Made by a program: the position numbers and the translations under genes
The notes under the pieces: model-generated
Seen by the model: the letters and a program-made list of their open reading frames with translations, nothing else
Database searches by the model: none
Told to the model about the DNA's origin: nothing
Part shown: one piece after another, positions 47,014 through 54,495 of the stretch
How the letters are laid out: each line of letters begins with the position of its first letter
Numbering within the stretch: position 1 is the stretch's first letter
Assembly: GCF_014621695.1 (NCBI RefSeq)
Contig: NZ_CP061281.1
Coordinates: 6,324,001-6,388,000 of the forward strand
Direction of reading: 5' to 3'
DNA from: Streptomyces xanthii
GTDB lineage: Bacteria; Actinomycetota; Actinomycetes; Streptomycetales; Streptomycetaceae
DNA length: 64,000 bases

Positions 47014-47258
47014 GCTCCCAGTCGGTGCATCTCGGCGGCGAAGGACTCCTCGGTCCAGGCGGCCCCGTCGGGGGCGTGGACCTTGCGGGCGTTGAGCCCG
47101 CGCACGACGTCCTCGAGTGCGTGGCCGTCCTTGGTGAAGACGTCTTCGAGAGTGGCGGCCAGCTTGTACTCGTACGGCGTCGGCTCGTGCGTGCGGGACT
47201 GGTGGATCTCCAGGTAGGGCCAGTCCTGCGCGGTGTTCTTGCTCGGGTTGTCGCTCAT
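47010..47258 (-). CDS. Small recombinase-like helix-turn-helix protein inside the oxygenase operon
   Basis: An 82-residue protein beginning MSDNPSKNTAQDWPYLEIHQ. The C-terminal part, LEDVVRGLNARKVHAPDGAA with WTEESFAAEMHRLG, mirrors the LNxxGxxxPxGxxWTxxxVxxIL module of serine-recombinase helix-turn-helix domains. There is no catalytic recombinase domain. It lies 20 bases after the reductase gene and overlaps the Rieske gene by GTGA, so it is expressed with them. Similar small proteins next to Rieske oxygenases are, from memory, annotated only as recombinase-like HTH proteins. Role (DNA-binding regulator, or adaptor of the oxygenase) unknown. Confidence 0.85.
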   Translation of the reverse strand: MSDNPSKNTAQDWPYLEIHQSRTHEPTPYEYKLAATLEDVFTKDGHALEDVVRGLNARKVHAPDGAAWTEESFAAEMHRLGA

Positions 47259-47278
47259 GGAAAGTCTCCCGTCGGGGG

Positions 47279-48232
47279 TCACAGGTCGAGGACGAGGCGG
47301 CCCGACGCGCAGCGCGAGACGCAGATCATCATCGAGGCGTTCGCGGCGTGCTCGGCGTCCGAGAGCAGGAAGTCGCGGTGGTCGGGGGTGCCGTCGAGCA
47401 CCCGGGTCTCGCAGGAGCCGCAGATGCCGTCGCGGCACGAGCTGTTGACGCTCAGCCCGGCCTGCTCGGCGGCCTCCAGGATCGAGGTGTCGGCGTCCAC
47501 CGACAGGGTCAGGCCCGAGGTGCGGCACTCGACCTCGAACGTCGCGTCGTCCCCGGACCGCTCCACCACCGGCGCCGCGAACCGCTCCAGACGCAGCCGC
47601 TCGGCGGAGCAGCGCTCCTCGATCGCGGCGAGCAGCGGCTCCGGCCCGCAGCAGTACACGAGCGCGCCCTCGGGCAGCTCCGCCAGCTCCGACGCCAGGT
47701 CGATGTGGCCCAGCTCGTCCTGCGGCACGAGCGTCAGGTCGCCGCCGAGCGCGGACAGCTCGTCGGTGAAGGCCATCGAGGCCCGGCTGCGCCCGCCGTA
47801 GACCATGCGCCACGCGGCGCCGCGCCGGGCGGCCTCGCGGGCCATCGCCAGGATCGGCGTGACACCGATGCCGCCGGCCACGAACACGTACGCGGGCGCG
47901 TCCTCCAGGACGAAGTGGTTGCGCGGCTCGGACACCGTGACCGGCTGGCCGGGGCGCAGCTTCGTGTGGACGTGGCGCGAACCGCCGCGCGAGGACGGCT
48001 CGTTGAGGACGCCGATCCGGTAGCCACCGGTGTCGGCGGGGTCGCCGCACAGGCTGTACTGGCGGATCTGGCCGCCCACGTGCACGTCGATGTGCGCGCC
48101 CGGCGTCCAGGCGGGCAGCGGCTTGCCGTCGGGGTGGGTCAGCTCGACGGACAGCACGCCGTCGGCCTCCCAGGTCATCCGCCGGACCAGCAGGGACAGC
48201 TGACCGTCGGCGGGAGTCGTGGTGGTGGACAT
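47279..48232 (-). CDS. PDR/VanB family ferredoxin-type oxidoreductase
   Basis: A 317-residue electron-transfer protein: flavin-binding barrel with IRQYSLCGDP, NAD domain with AGGIGVTPILAM and YCCGPEPLL, then a C-terminal plant-type [2Fe-2S] domain with SSCRDGICGSCETRV and a fourth cysteine in MMICVSRC. This FMN-NAD-ferredoxin order is typical of phthalate dioxygenase reductase and VanB. It passes NAD(P)H electrons to the Rieske oxygenase encoded two genes downstream. Confidence 0.95.
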   Translation of the reverse strand: MSTTTTPADGQLSLLVRRMTWEADGVLSVELTHPDGKPLPAWTPGAHIDVHVGGQIRQYSLCGDPADTGGYRIGVLNEPSSRGGSRHVHTKLRPGQPVTVSEPRNHFVLEDAPAYVFVAGGIGVTPILAMAREAARRGAAWRMVYGGRSRASMAFTDELSALGGDLTLVPQDELGHIDLASELAELPEGALVYCCGPEPLLAAIEERCSAERLRLERFAAPVVERSGDDATFEVECRTSGLTLSVDADTSILEAAEQAGLSVNSSCRDGICGSCETRVLDGTPDHRDFLLSDAEHAANASMMICVSRCASGRLVLDL

Positions 48233-48242
48233 GGGGGCCTCC

Positions 48243-49874
48243 CTACGCGGTGGGGATCTTGACGGGCGGGGTGAACGGGGCCTTCATCGGGCCGAGCGCG
48301 GCCAGGTCGACCTCGACGAGGACGGGTCCGGCCGAGCCGACGGCTTCCTCGAGGACGGGCCGCGCGTGCTCGGCGTCGGCGATCCGCAGGTAGGGCAGGC
48401 CACAGGCGCGGGCCAGGAGGTCGAAGTCCGGGGTGGCCAGGTCGACGCCGCTGCGGCGCTCGCTGTAGCGGTCCTGCATGTTGCGCAGGACGCCGTAGCC
48501 GCCGTCGTTGAAGACCAGCACGGTCAGACGGGGCCGCTCCTGGGCGACGGTGAGCAGCTCGCCGAGGTGGACGGCGAGGCCGCCGTCGCCGGCGATGACC
48601 ACGGTGGGCCGCTCGGGGTCGGCGAGCGCGGCGCCGATGCCCATGCCGAGGCCCTGGCCGATGCCGCCGCCGCGCGGGAAGACGTTCGACTCCGGGGCGT
48701 ACATCTCCAGGAGCCGGTTGCCCCAGCTGCTGGAAGGGATGGTGACGTCCCGGGCGATCACCGCGTCGCGCGGCAGGACGGCCCGCAGCGCGTCGCAGAT
48801 CGCGGCCTGCGGCCCGATGTTGTCGTGCAGGGTGGCCCGCACGTCCTCCCTGACCCGCGCCACGCGCCGCGTCCACTCCGGCTCGGCGGTCCGGGCGTGG
48901 GGGAGCAGGGCGGCGAGCGCGTCGGCGGCGTCGGCGTGCAGGGCGTGCGCCGCCGGGTACACCCGGCCGAGGGCGGCCGCGTCGACGTCGATGTGGATGT
49001 GCCGCTCGGCGCCGGGCAGTTCGAGCCCGTAGTCGGCGGTCTCGTTGGACCGGAAGTGCGTGCCGATCGTCACCAGGACGTCCGCGTCGGCGAGCAGGGC
49101 GCGCCCGGCCGGGGTGGTCGCGAAGTTGCCGATGACCTGCGGGTGGTCCTCGGGGACCGCGCCCCGCCCCGAGTTGGAGGTCAGCAGGCCCGCGCCGGTC
49201 GCCTCGACGAGCGCGGCCAGCTCGGCGCGGGCCGCGTTCGCGCCGCCGCCGGCCCAGATCAGGGGGCGGCGGGCGGTCGACAGGAGCGTGCCCGCGGCGG
49301 CCAGGGCCACCGGGTCGAGCGCGGGGCGCGCCGGCTCCGGCACCGTCTCACCGGCGTCGGTCTGGGCCGCGTACTGGAGGTCGATGGGCCACTCGACGCT
49401 GGCCGGGCCGCCGGGGGCGGTGAGCGCGGCGCGGGCGGCCTCGCGCAGGAGCCGGCCGGCCTCGTCGGTGGAGCCCACGGAGACGGCGTGCTTGGAGACC
49501 GCGGTCAGCATGCCGAGCTGGTCCTTGGTCTCGTGGATGAACCCGCGCCCGCTGCCCAGGAACTCACTCTCGACCTGACCGGTGATGTGCAGCACCGACG
49601 TGCCGGAGGCGAGCGCCTCGATCAGCGAGCCCGCCGCGTTGCCCGCGCCGGTGCCGGTCGAGGTGAGCGCGCAGCCGAGGCCGCCGCGGGCCCGCCCGTA
49701 GGCGTCCGCCGCGTTCACGGCGCTCGCCTCGTGGCGCACCGGCACGAACCGCAGCTCGCGGTCGACGGCCTCGACCAGCGGCAGGTTGTGCACGGACACG
49801 ATGCCGAACACCGTGTCGATGCCCAGTTCCTTCAGGACGGCGACGAGGAGGGCGCCTCCGTTGTCGTAACGCAT
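48243..49874 (-). CDS. Thiamine diphosphate-dependent enzyme (acetolactate synthase/decarboxylase-like)
   Basis: A 543-residue three-domain ThDP enzyme. The catalytic Glu lies in VRHEASAVNAADAYGRA, and the cofactor motif is AGDGGLAVHLGELLTV to FNDGGYG. The family includes acetolactate synthase, benzoylformate and indolepyruvate decarboxylases and carboligases. In this operon it may decarboxylate a 2-oxo acid or join an aldehyde to one, but specificity cannot be read. Ten bases upstream of the reductase gene. Confidence 0.92.
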   Translation of the reverse strand: MRYDNGGALLVAVLKELGIDTVFGIVSVHNLPLVEAVDRELRFVPVRHEASAVNAADAYGRARGGLGCALTSTGTGAGNAAGSLIEALASGTSVLHITGQVESEFLGSGRGFIHETKDQLGMLTAVSKHAVSVGSTDEAGRLLREAARAALTAPGGPASVEWPIDLQYAAQTDAGETVPEPARPALDPVALAAAGTLLSTARRPLIWAGGGANAARAELAALVEATGAGLLTSNSGRGAVPEDHPQVIGNFATTPAGRALLADADVLVTIGTHFRSNETADYGLELPGAERHIHIDVDAAALGRVYPAAHALHADAADALAALLPHARTAEPEWTRRVARVREDVRATLHDNIGPQAAICDALRAVLPRDAVIARDVTIPSSSWGNRLLEMYAPESNVFPRGGGIGQGLGMGIGAALADPERPTVVIAGDGGLAVHLGELLTVAQERPRLTVLVFNDGGYGVLRNMQDRYSERRSGVDLATPDFDLLARACGLPYLRIADAEHARPVLEEAVGSAGPVLVEVDLAALGPMKAPFTPPVKIPTA

Positions 49875-49883
49875 GCGTGCTCC

Positions 49884-50660
49884 TCAGAGGATGCCGCGGC
49901 CGACTCCGCCGCAGACGTCGATGCTGGTTCCGGTGATGTACGAGGCGCGCGGCGCGAGCAGCGCGAGGATCGCGTAGGCGACCTCCTCGGCGCGGCCGAG
50001 CCGGCCGAGGGCGACGCCGCGGTCGGCGGCGAGCTCCGCCTGCCAGTCCTCGTAGGACAGGCCGGAGTCCGCGGCGGCGTGCCGGCGGGTCCACTGGCCC
50101 GTGTCGATCAGGCCCAGGCACACCGAGTTGACCCGGATGCCGTCCGCCGCGAGTTCCGTGGCGAGGGACTTGGAGAGGTTGAGGATGCCGGCGCGGGCGG
50201 CGCTCGTCGTGATGAGACGCGTCTCCGGCTGCTTGGCCAGGACCGCGTTCACGTTCACGACCGACGCCGCGTCCGAGGCGCGAAGGAGGTCGCGGGCGGC
50301 CCGGAGCGGGTTGAGGACGCCCGCGAACTTCAGGTCCAGCTCGTCGCGCCAGTCGTCCCACGTCGTGTCGTCGAGCCGCTTCATGCGGGACTGTCCGGCG
50401 TTGTTGACGAGGCCGTCGAGCCGTCCGCCGAACGCGTCTGCGGCGGTCCGCACGAAGTCGCGTACGGCGTCGGCGTCGCGCACGTCGCAGGTGGCGGTGA
50501 ACAGGCGGTCGTGGTCGGCGATCCGCTTCAGCCGTTCGGCGTCGCGGCCGCACGTGGCGACGTTCGCGCCTTCCTCGAGCAGGGCGCGGACCGTGGCCAG
50601 GCCGACGCCCGAGCTGCCTCCGGTGACCACGTAGGTCCGGTCGGCGAGGCCCAGATCCAT
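49884..50660 (-). CDS. SDR family protein with replaced catalytic residues
   Basis: A 258-residue short-chain dehydrogenase fold. TGGSSGVG (cofactor loop), LVNNAG and the C-terminal ITGTSIDVCGGVG are normal, so NAD(P) binding is expected. Aligned by eye with FabG, the catalytic tetrad is altered: Asn becomes Lys111, Ser becomes Ala139 (in NVNAV), Tyr becomes Thr152 and Lys becomes Arg156 (TSAARAG in place of YAAAKAG). It may be inactive in the usual sense, catalyse another reaction, or act with the second SDR. Lies between the TPP gene (9 bases) and the SDR at 50683 (22 bases). Confidence 0.9.
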   Translation of the reverse strand: MDLGLADRTYVVTGGSSGVGLATVRALLEEGANVATCGRDAERLKRIADHDRLFTATCDVRDADAVRDFVRTAADAFGGRLDGLVNNAGQSRMKRLDDTTWDDWRDELDLKFAGVLNPLRAARDLLRASDAASVVNVNAVLAKQPETRLITTSAARAGILNLSKSLATELAADGIRVNSVCLGLIDTGQWTRRHAAADSGLSYEDWQAELAADRGVALGRLGRAEEVAYAILALLAPRASYITGTSIDVCGGVGRGIL

Positions 50661-50682
50661 GTCAACTCCTCGGTGTATCAGG

Positions 50683-51441
50683 TCAGTTCATGGTGAAGCC
50701 GCCGTTGACGGCGACCACCTGTCCGGTCAGGTAGCGGGACTCCTCGGAGAGGAGGAAGGAGGCGACACCGATCAGGTCGCCGGGCTGCTGCGGGCGCTCG
50801 ATGGCCCGGTTCGCCCGGTACAGGTCGTGCCGCTCCGCGGGGACGGCTTGCGTGGCTTCGCCCTCGGTCAGGCCGGGCGCGAGCGCGTTCACCGTGATGC
50901 CCCGCTCGCCCAGCTCCCGCGCCATGGCCCGGGTCAGCGCGATGACGGCGCCCTTCGAGGCGATGTAGTGGGCGAGCCGCGGGGAGCCGTAGAGCGCGGC
51001 GTCCGAGGCGATGTTCACGATGCGTCCGGTCGGGCCGAACAGCGGGTGCAGCGCCTTCGCGACCAGCCAGGGACCGCGGGCGTTCACCGTCATCAGGCGG
51101 TCCCAGACCTCGATGTCGATGTCCTGGAACTCCTTGCCGCCCACTCCGTTGGCGAGCGCCGCGTTGTTCACCAGGCCGTACAGCTCGCCGGGCAGCTCCC
51201 GCACCGCGCAGGCGAGGGCCTCGACGGACGCCGGGTCCGCCACGTCGCACCGCACGAAGTGCGCGTCGAGCCCCTCGGCCCGCAGCTCCTCGGCGGCCTC
51301 GGCGCCGCGCTCGGCGTCGAGCTCGGCGACGACGACCCGGAAGCCGTCCTCGCCGGCCCGGCGGGCCATGGCCAGACCGAGGCCACGGCCCGCGCCGGTC
51401 ACGACGACCGTACGGGCGCCTGCGGGCGACTGCTCAGTCAC
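50683..51441 (-). CDS. SDR family NAD(P)-dependent oxidoreductase
   Basis: A 252-residue classical SDR. GAGRGLG cofactor loop, LVNNAA, NIASDAALYG with catalytic Ser, HYIASKGAVIALTRAM with catalytic Tyr and Lys, and the C-terminal LTGQVVAVNGGFTMN are all intact. Asp following beta-2 (AELD) suggests NAD preference. Possible alcohol or cis-dihydrodiol dehydrogenase of the pathway. GTG start overlaps the cupin gene by 8 bases. Confidence 0.93.
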   Translation of the reverse strand: MTEQSPAGARTVVVTGAGRGLGLAMARRAGEDGFRVVVAELDAERGAEAAEELRAEGLDAHFVRCDVADPASVEALACAVRELPGELYGLVNNAALANGVGGKEFQDIDIEVWDRLMTVNARGPWLVAKALHPLFGPTGRIVNIASDAALYGSPRLAHYIASKGAVIALTRAMARELGERGITVNALAPGLTEGEATQAVPAERHDLYRANRAIERPQQPGDLIGVASFLLSEESRYLTGQVVAVNGGFTMN

Positions 51442-51955
51442 GGGTGACGCCGTGCATCGGCGAGTACTCGGGGTACGAGGGCACCTGCGGCTTCTGCGTG
51501 CCGATGACGACGCAGAACAGCGCGTCGGTGTCGCCCTCGTTCTTCAGCGAGCGGGTCACGCCGGCCGGCACCACGATCATGTCGCGGTAGCCGAGGGTGC
51601 GGTACTCGACCTCGTCGGGGCCGCGGTGGATGCCGACCTTGACGTTGCCCTCCAGGACGAAGAAGGCCTCTTCCACGTCGTGGTGGGTGTGGGCCGGGCC
51701 CTCGGCGCCGGGCGGCAGCAGCATGTTGGAGAAGGTGAAGCCGCCCGAGGGGATGATGCGGCTGTCGCCCTCGTGGTTGCCGGTCGCGCCGGAGCCCACG
51801 TAGCGGATCTGGCCGCGGCGGAACTGCGCGCCGGCCTTCTCCTGGAAGGAGAGGGTGTCGAAGTCGGCGACGCGGGACTCCTTGGTGGCGATCAGCGAGT
51901 CGGTGTACTTGCCGAGGTCGCCGCCGTTGTCGTACTCGGTGGTGGTCAGAGGCAT
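51434..51955 (-). CDS. Cupin domain protein
   Basis: A 173-residue single-cupin protein. Motif 1 (GAEGPAHTHHDVEEAFFVLEG) supplies His89, His91 and Glu96; motif 2 (VPAGVTRSLKN) has Arg135 in place of the usual third metal His. Cupins in aromatic operons are often ring-cleaving or C-C-cleaving dioxygenases or isomerases, but the missing ligand makes a classical iron dioxygenase less certain. Encoded between the alpha/beta hydrolase (14 bases) and SDR genes. Confidence 0.9.
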   Translation of the reverse strand: MPLTTTEYDNGGDLGKYTDSLIATKESRVADFDTLSFQEKAGAQFRRGQIRYVGSGATGNHEGDSRIIPSGGFTFSNMLLPPGAEGPAHTHHDVEEAFFVLEGNVKVGIHRGPDEVEYRTLGYRDMIVVPAGVTRSLKNEGDTDALFCVVIGTQKPQVPSYPEYSPMHGVTRD

Positions 51956-51969
51956 GGGGGACTCCTTCG

Positions 51970-52740
51970 CTAGCGGGTGACGATGTGCAGGTGGGACAGG
52001 ACCCAGGCGTTGAACCGCTCGGGCTGTTCCTGGTTGGCCAGGTGACCGGCGTCCTTGACGATCACGTAGGCGGTCTTGTGCAGGCCCCCGGCGAGGACCT
52101 GGGAGGCCTCGACGCCGGTGACCGTGTCGCGGTCGCCGCACACGACGAGCGTCGGCGCGGTCACCGCGGCCAGCTCCTCGCGCAGGTCGGCGCCCGCCAT
52201 GGACTCGGCGGCGTACCCGTAGCCGGGCAGCCGGACCGAGCCGGCCATGGTCTCGACGACCCGCTCGACGAGCGCGGCGTCGGCCAGCTCCGAGACCAGC
52301 CGGGGCCCGCGCTGCGCGGCGAAGACCCGCGGCCCGGTCTCGGCCAGCTCCGTGGCGCGGGCCCGCATGGCCGCCGCCTTCGCCGGGTCCGTGCCGGAAC
52401 CGGCGCTGGAGTCGGCGACGATCAGCGAGGCCACGAGCTCCGGGTGGCGGGTGGCGAGCCGCAGGGCGATCACGCCGCCCCACGAGACGCCCAGCACGTG
52501 CGCCGAGGAGCCGTACGCCCGGACGACCTCGGCCGCGGCGTCCGCGAACCCGTCCAGGTCCAGCGGGGCGTCCGGGTCGGGGGACTTGCCGTAGCCGGGG
52601 GCGTCCCAGGCGATGACCCGGGCGTGCTCCGCGAGCCCTTCGAGCTGCGGGGCGAATGCCGCCGACGAGGAGCCGATGCCGTGCAGGCACAGCAGCAGGG
52701 GGCCGCTCGCACCGGCCTCCTCCACGTGGAGCGCGGTCAC
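51970..52740 (-). CDS. Alpha/beta hydrolase (meta-cleavage hydrolase-like)
   Basis: A 256-residue hydrolase. Oxyanion region LCLHGIGSSS, nucleophile elbow LGVSWGG (Ser), acid in VVCGDRDTVTG and catalytic His in DAGHLANQEQPE. This is the layout of meta-cleavage product hydrolases and lactonases. With the extradiol dioxygenase encoded two genes upstream, C-C hydrolysis of a ring-fission product is the simplest proposal. GTG start overlaps the aspartate dehydrogenase-like gene by GTGA. Confidence 0.92.
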   Translation of the reverse strand: MTALHVEEAGASGPLLLCLHGIGSSSAAFAPQLEGLAEHARVIAWDAPGYGKSPDPDAPLDLDGFADAAAEVVRAYGSSAHVLGVSWGGVIALRLATRHPELVASLIVADSSAGSGTDPAKAAAMRARATELAETGPRVFAAQRGPRLVSELADAALVERVVETMAGSVRLPGYGYAAESMAGADLREELAAVTAPTLVVCGDRDTVTGVEASQVLAGGLHKTAYVIVKDAGHLANQEQPERFNAWVLSHLHIVTR

Positions 52741-53570
52741 AGGATCTGCCCCGAGCGCCCGGCGAGCGCGGACAGGGAGCGCAGCACCGCGTACGGGACG
52801 ACCTGGCTGGTGGCCGGGTTGCCCGGATCGGGGCGGTGCGCGACCTCGAAGCGGTACTCGCCGTGCGGGCCCGACGCCTCGACGACGTGCCGGGTGAGCT
52901 CGGCTCCCGGATCGGCGACGACCCGGACCCGCACAGCGTCCAGGTCGCCGACGGCGAGCGCGACCGAGGCGGCGACGTTCGTCGACTTGGGGAACTTCAC
53001 CGGCACGTCGCGCGCCGTGCCCGACATGACCTCGACGGGGCCGGTCGCCGTGCGCAGCCGCTCCAGCAGCTCCTCGTCCATCCAGGGCTGTTCGAGGGTG
53101 GACGGCAGCTTCGTCGTGGTGAGGCGCACCTCGTCGAGCGGGGCGAAGGAGCGCACGGCCTGCAGCAGGTCGAGTCCGCCGACGGCGCCGCCCGTGAAGG
53201 AGACCCGGCCGGGCCCGGCGGCGAGCAGCCGCTTGGCCAGCTCGTCGTCGGTGAGGGCCCCGGTCGAGGCGATCAGCAGGTCGGTGCCGGAGGTGAGGAC
53301 GCGCTCGCCCCACTCCCGTACGACGCCCTGGCCCGCCGCCTCCACGATCAGGTCGCAAGCCTCGATCGCCTCCTCGAAGGGGACCTGCGCGGCCGGTGCG
53401 GCCTCGCCGAGCGGGCGGTTGTCGACGATGCAGGTCAGTTCGGCGCCCTGGACCTCGCCGCGGGCGAGGGCCGTGCCGACGACGCGGCCGATGGCACCCC
53501 AGCCGACGAGTCCGACCTTCAGGTTCTTCGCAGTGGTCGGGGTCTTCGCGTGCTTCGGGCTCGTGCTCAC
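52737..53570 (-). CDS. Aspartate dehydrogenase-like NAD(P) oxidoreductase (DUF108)
   Basis: A 277-residue protein: Rossmann start VGLVGWGAIGRVV, TGALTDDELAKRLL, GGAVGGLDLLQA, and the C-terminal NPATSQVVPYAVLRSL block typical of the aspartate dehydrogenase family (NadX-like). The conserved His appears in TRHVVEASG. The enzyme class interconverts L-aspartate and iminosuccinate/oxaloacetate. There are no NAD-biosynthesis genes nearby, so here it probably acts on an imine or oxo acid from the catabolic pathway (inference). Coupled by 4-base overlaps on both sides. Confidence 0.9.
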   Translation of the reverse strand: MSTSPKHAKTPTTAKNLKVGLVGWGAIGRVVGTALARGEVQGAELTCIVDNRPLGEAAPAAQVPFEEAIEACDLIVEAAGQGVVREWGERVLTSGTDLLIASTGALTDDELAKRLLAAGPGRVSFTGGAVGGLDLLQAVRSFAPLDEVRLTTTKLPSTLEQPWMDEELLERLRTATGPVEVMSGTARDVPVKFPKSTNVAASVALAVGDLDAVRVRVVADPGAELTRHVVEASGPHGEYRFEVAHRPDPGNPATSQVVPYAVLRSLSALAGRSGQIL

Positions 53571-54472
53571 TTGTGCTCTCCTTCCGGCGCGCCGGCCATG
53601 TGGCAGCGGATCTCCTTCGACGGCGGTCCCGCCGTTCCCCACAGGTCCGACAGCTCGGGGACCCGGCGCCAGACCTTGGCGATCCAGCGGTCCTCGACGA
53701 CCTGCGCGACCTCGGACGTGTACTCGCACACCAGGCCCGTCGGGTCGGTGAAGTACGAGAAGGTGTTGTTGCCGGGGCCGTGCCGCCCCGGGCCCCACTT
53801 CGGGACGATCCCGTGGTGGCGCAGCCGACCGAGCCCGCGCATGAAGTGGTCGACCGAGCTCATCTCGTAGGCCACGTGGTTGAGGGAGACCCACTCGGCC
53901 TGGTTGAACGCGATGCAGTGGTGGTCGGCGTTGCAGCGCAGGAACGCCATCTGGTGCTCGGACCAGTCGGAGACGCGCAGGCCGAGGACGTCGCGGTAGA
54001 AGGCGACTGCGGCGTCGATGTCCGGGGTGTTGAGGACGGCGTGGGTGACGCCGACCGGGACCGCTCCGTCGCGGCCGCGCGGGGCGACCGCCCAGGTGTC
54101 GGCGGACAGCTCGACGAGCCGGCCCTCGTGGTCGTGGAAGCGCAGCCCGTAGCCGCCGCCCACCTGGTCGAGCGGGCCGGGACCGGCGACCGGCGTGATG
54201 CCGCGGGCCTCCAGGCGGCGGGCCGCCTCGTCGATCTCGGCGGGCGTGGCGACGGCGAACACGAGCCGGCCGAGGCCGGTGCGGTCGGAGCGGGTCAGCT
54301 GCAGCGCGTGGTGCTCCTCGCCGGTGCCGCGCAGCCAGCTGGCGCTGTGCTCGGACTCGACGACCTCCAGGCCCCACGCGTCCTCGTAGAAGTCGGTGGC
54401 CTCCGCGAAGGAGGGGGTGAGCAGCTCGACCGAGCGCAGTGCGCGCAACCGGGCGATCGGGGGGTGGGTCAT
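53567..54472 (-). CDS. Extradiol ring-cleavage dioxygenase (VOC superfamily)
   Basis: A 301-residue two-domain type I extradiol dioxygenase. Iron ligands appear as His144 (GVTHAVL), His199 (LNHVAYE) and Glu250 (VCEYTSE), spaced like His146/His210/Glu260 of BphC; second-sphere His184/185 and Tyr240 are also present. It would cleave a catechol next to the hydroxyls. ATG 54472 is preferred over 54484 because GGAG lies six bases upstream. 23 bases after the aldehyde dehydrogenase, coupled by GTGA to the next gene. Confidence 0.94.
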   Translation of the reverse strand: MTHPPIARLRALRSVELLTPSFAEATDFYEDAWGLEVVESEHSASWLRGTGEEHHALQLTRSDRTGLGRLVFAVATPAEIDEAARRLEARGITPVAGPGPLDQVGGGYGLRFHDHEGRLVELSADTWAVAPRGRDGAVPVGVTHAVLNTPDIDAAVAFYRDVLGLRVSDWSEHQMAFLRCNADHHCIAFNQAEWVSLNHVAYEMSSVDHFMRGLGRLRHHGIVPKWGPGRHGPGNNTFSYFTDPTGLVCEYTSEVAQVVEDRWIAKVWRRVPELSDLWGTAGPPSKEIRCHMAGAPEGEHK

Positions 54473-54495
54473 GCGGAACTCCATCGGAGGAACGG

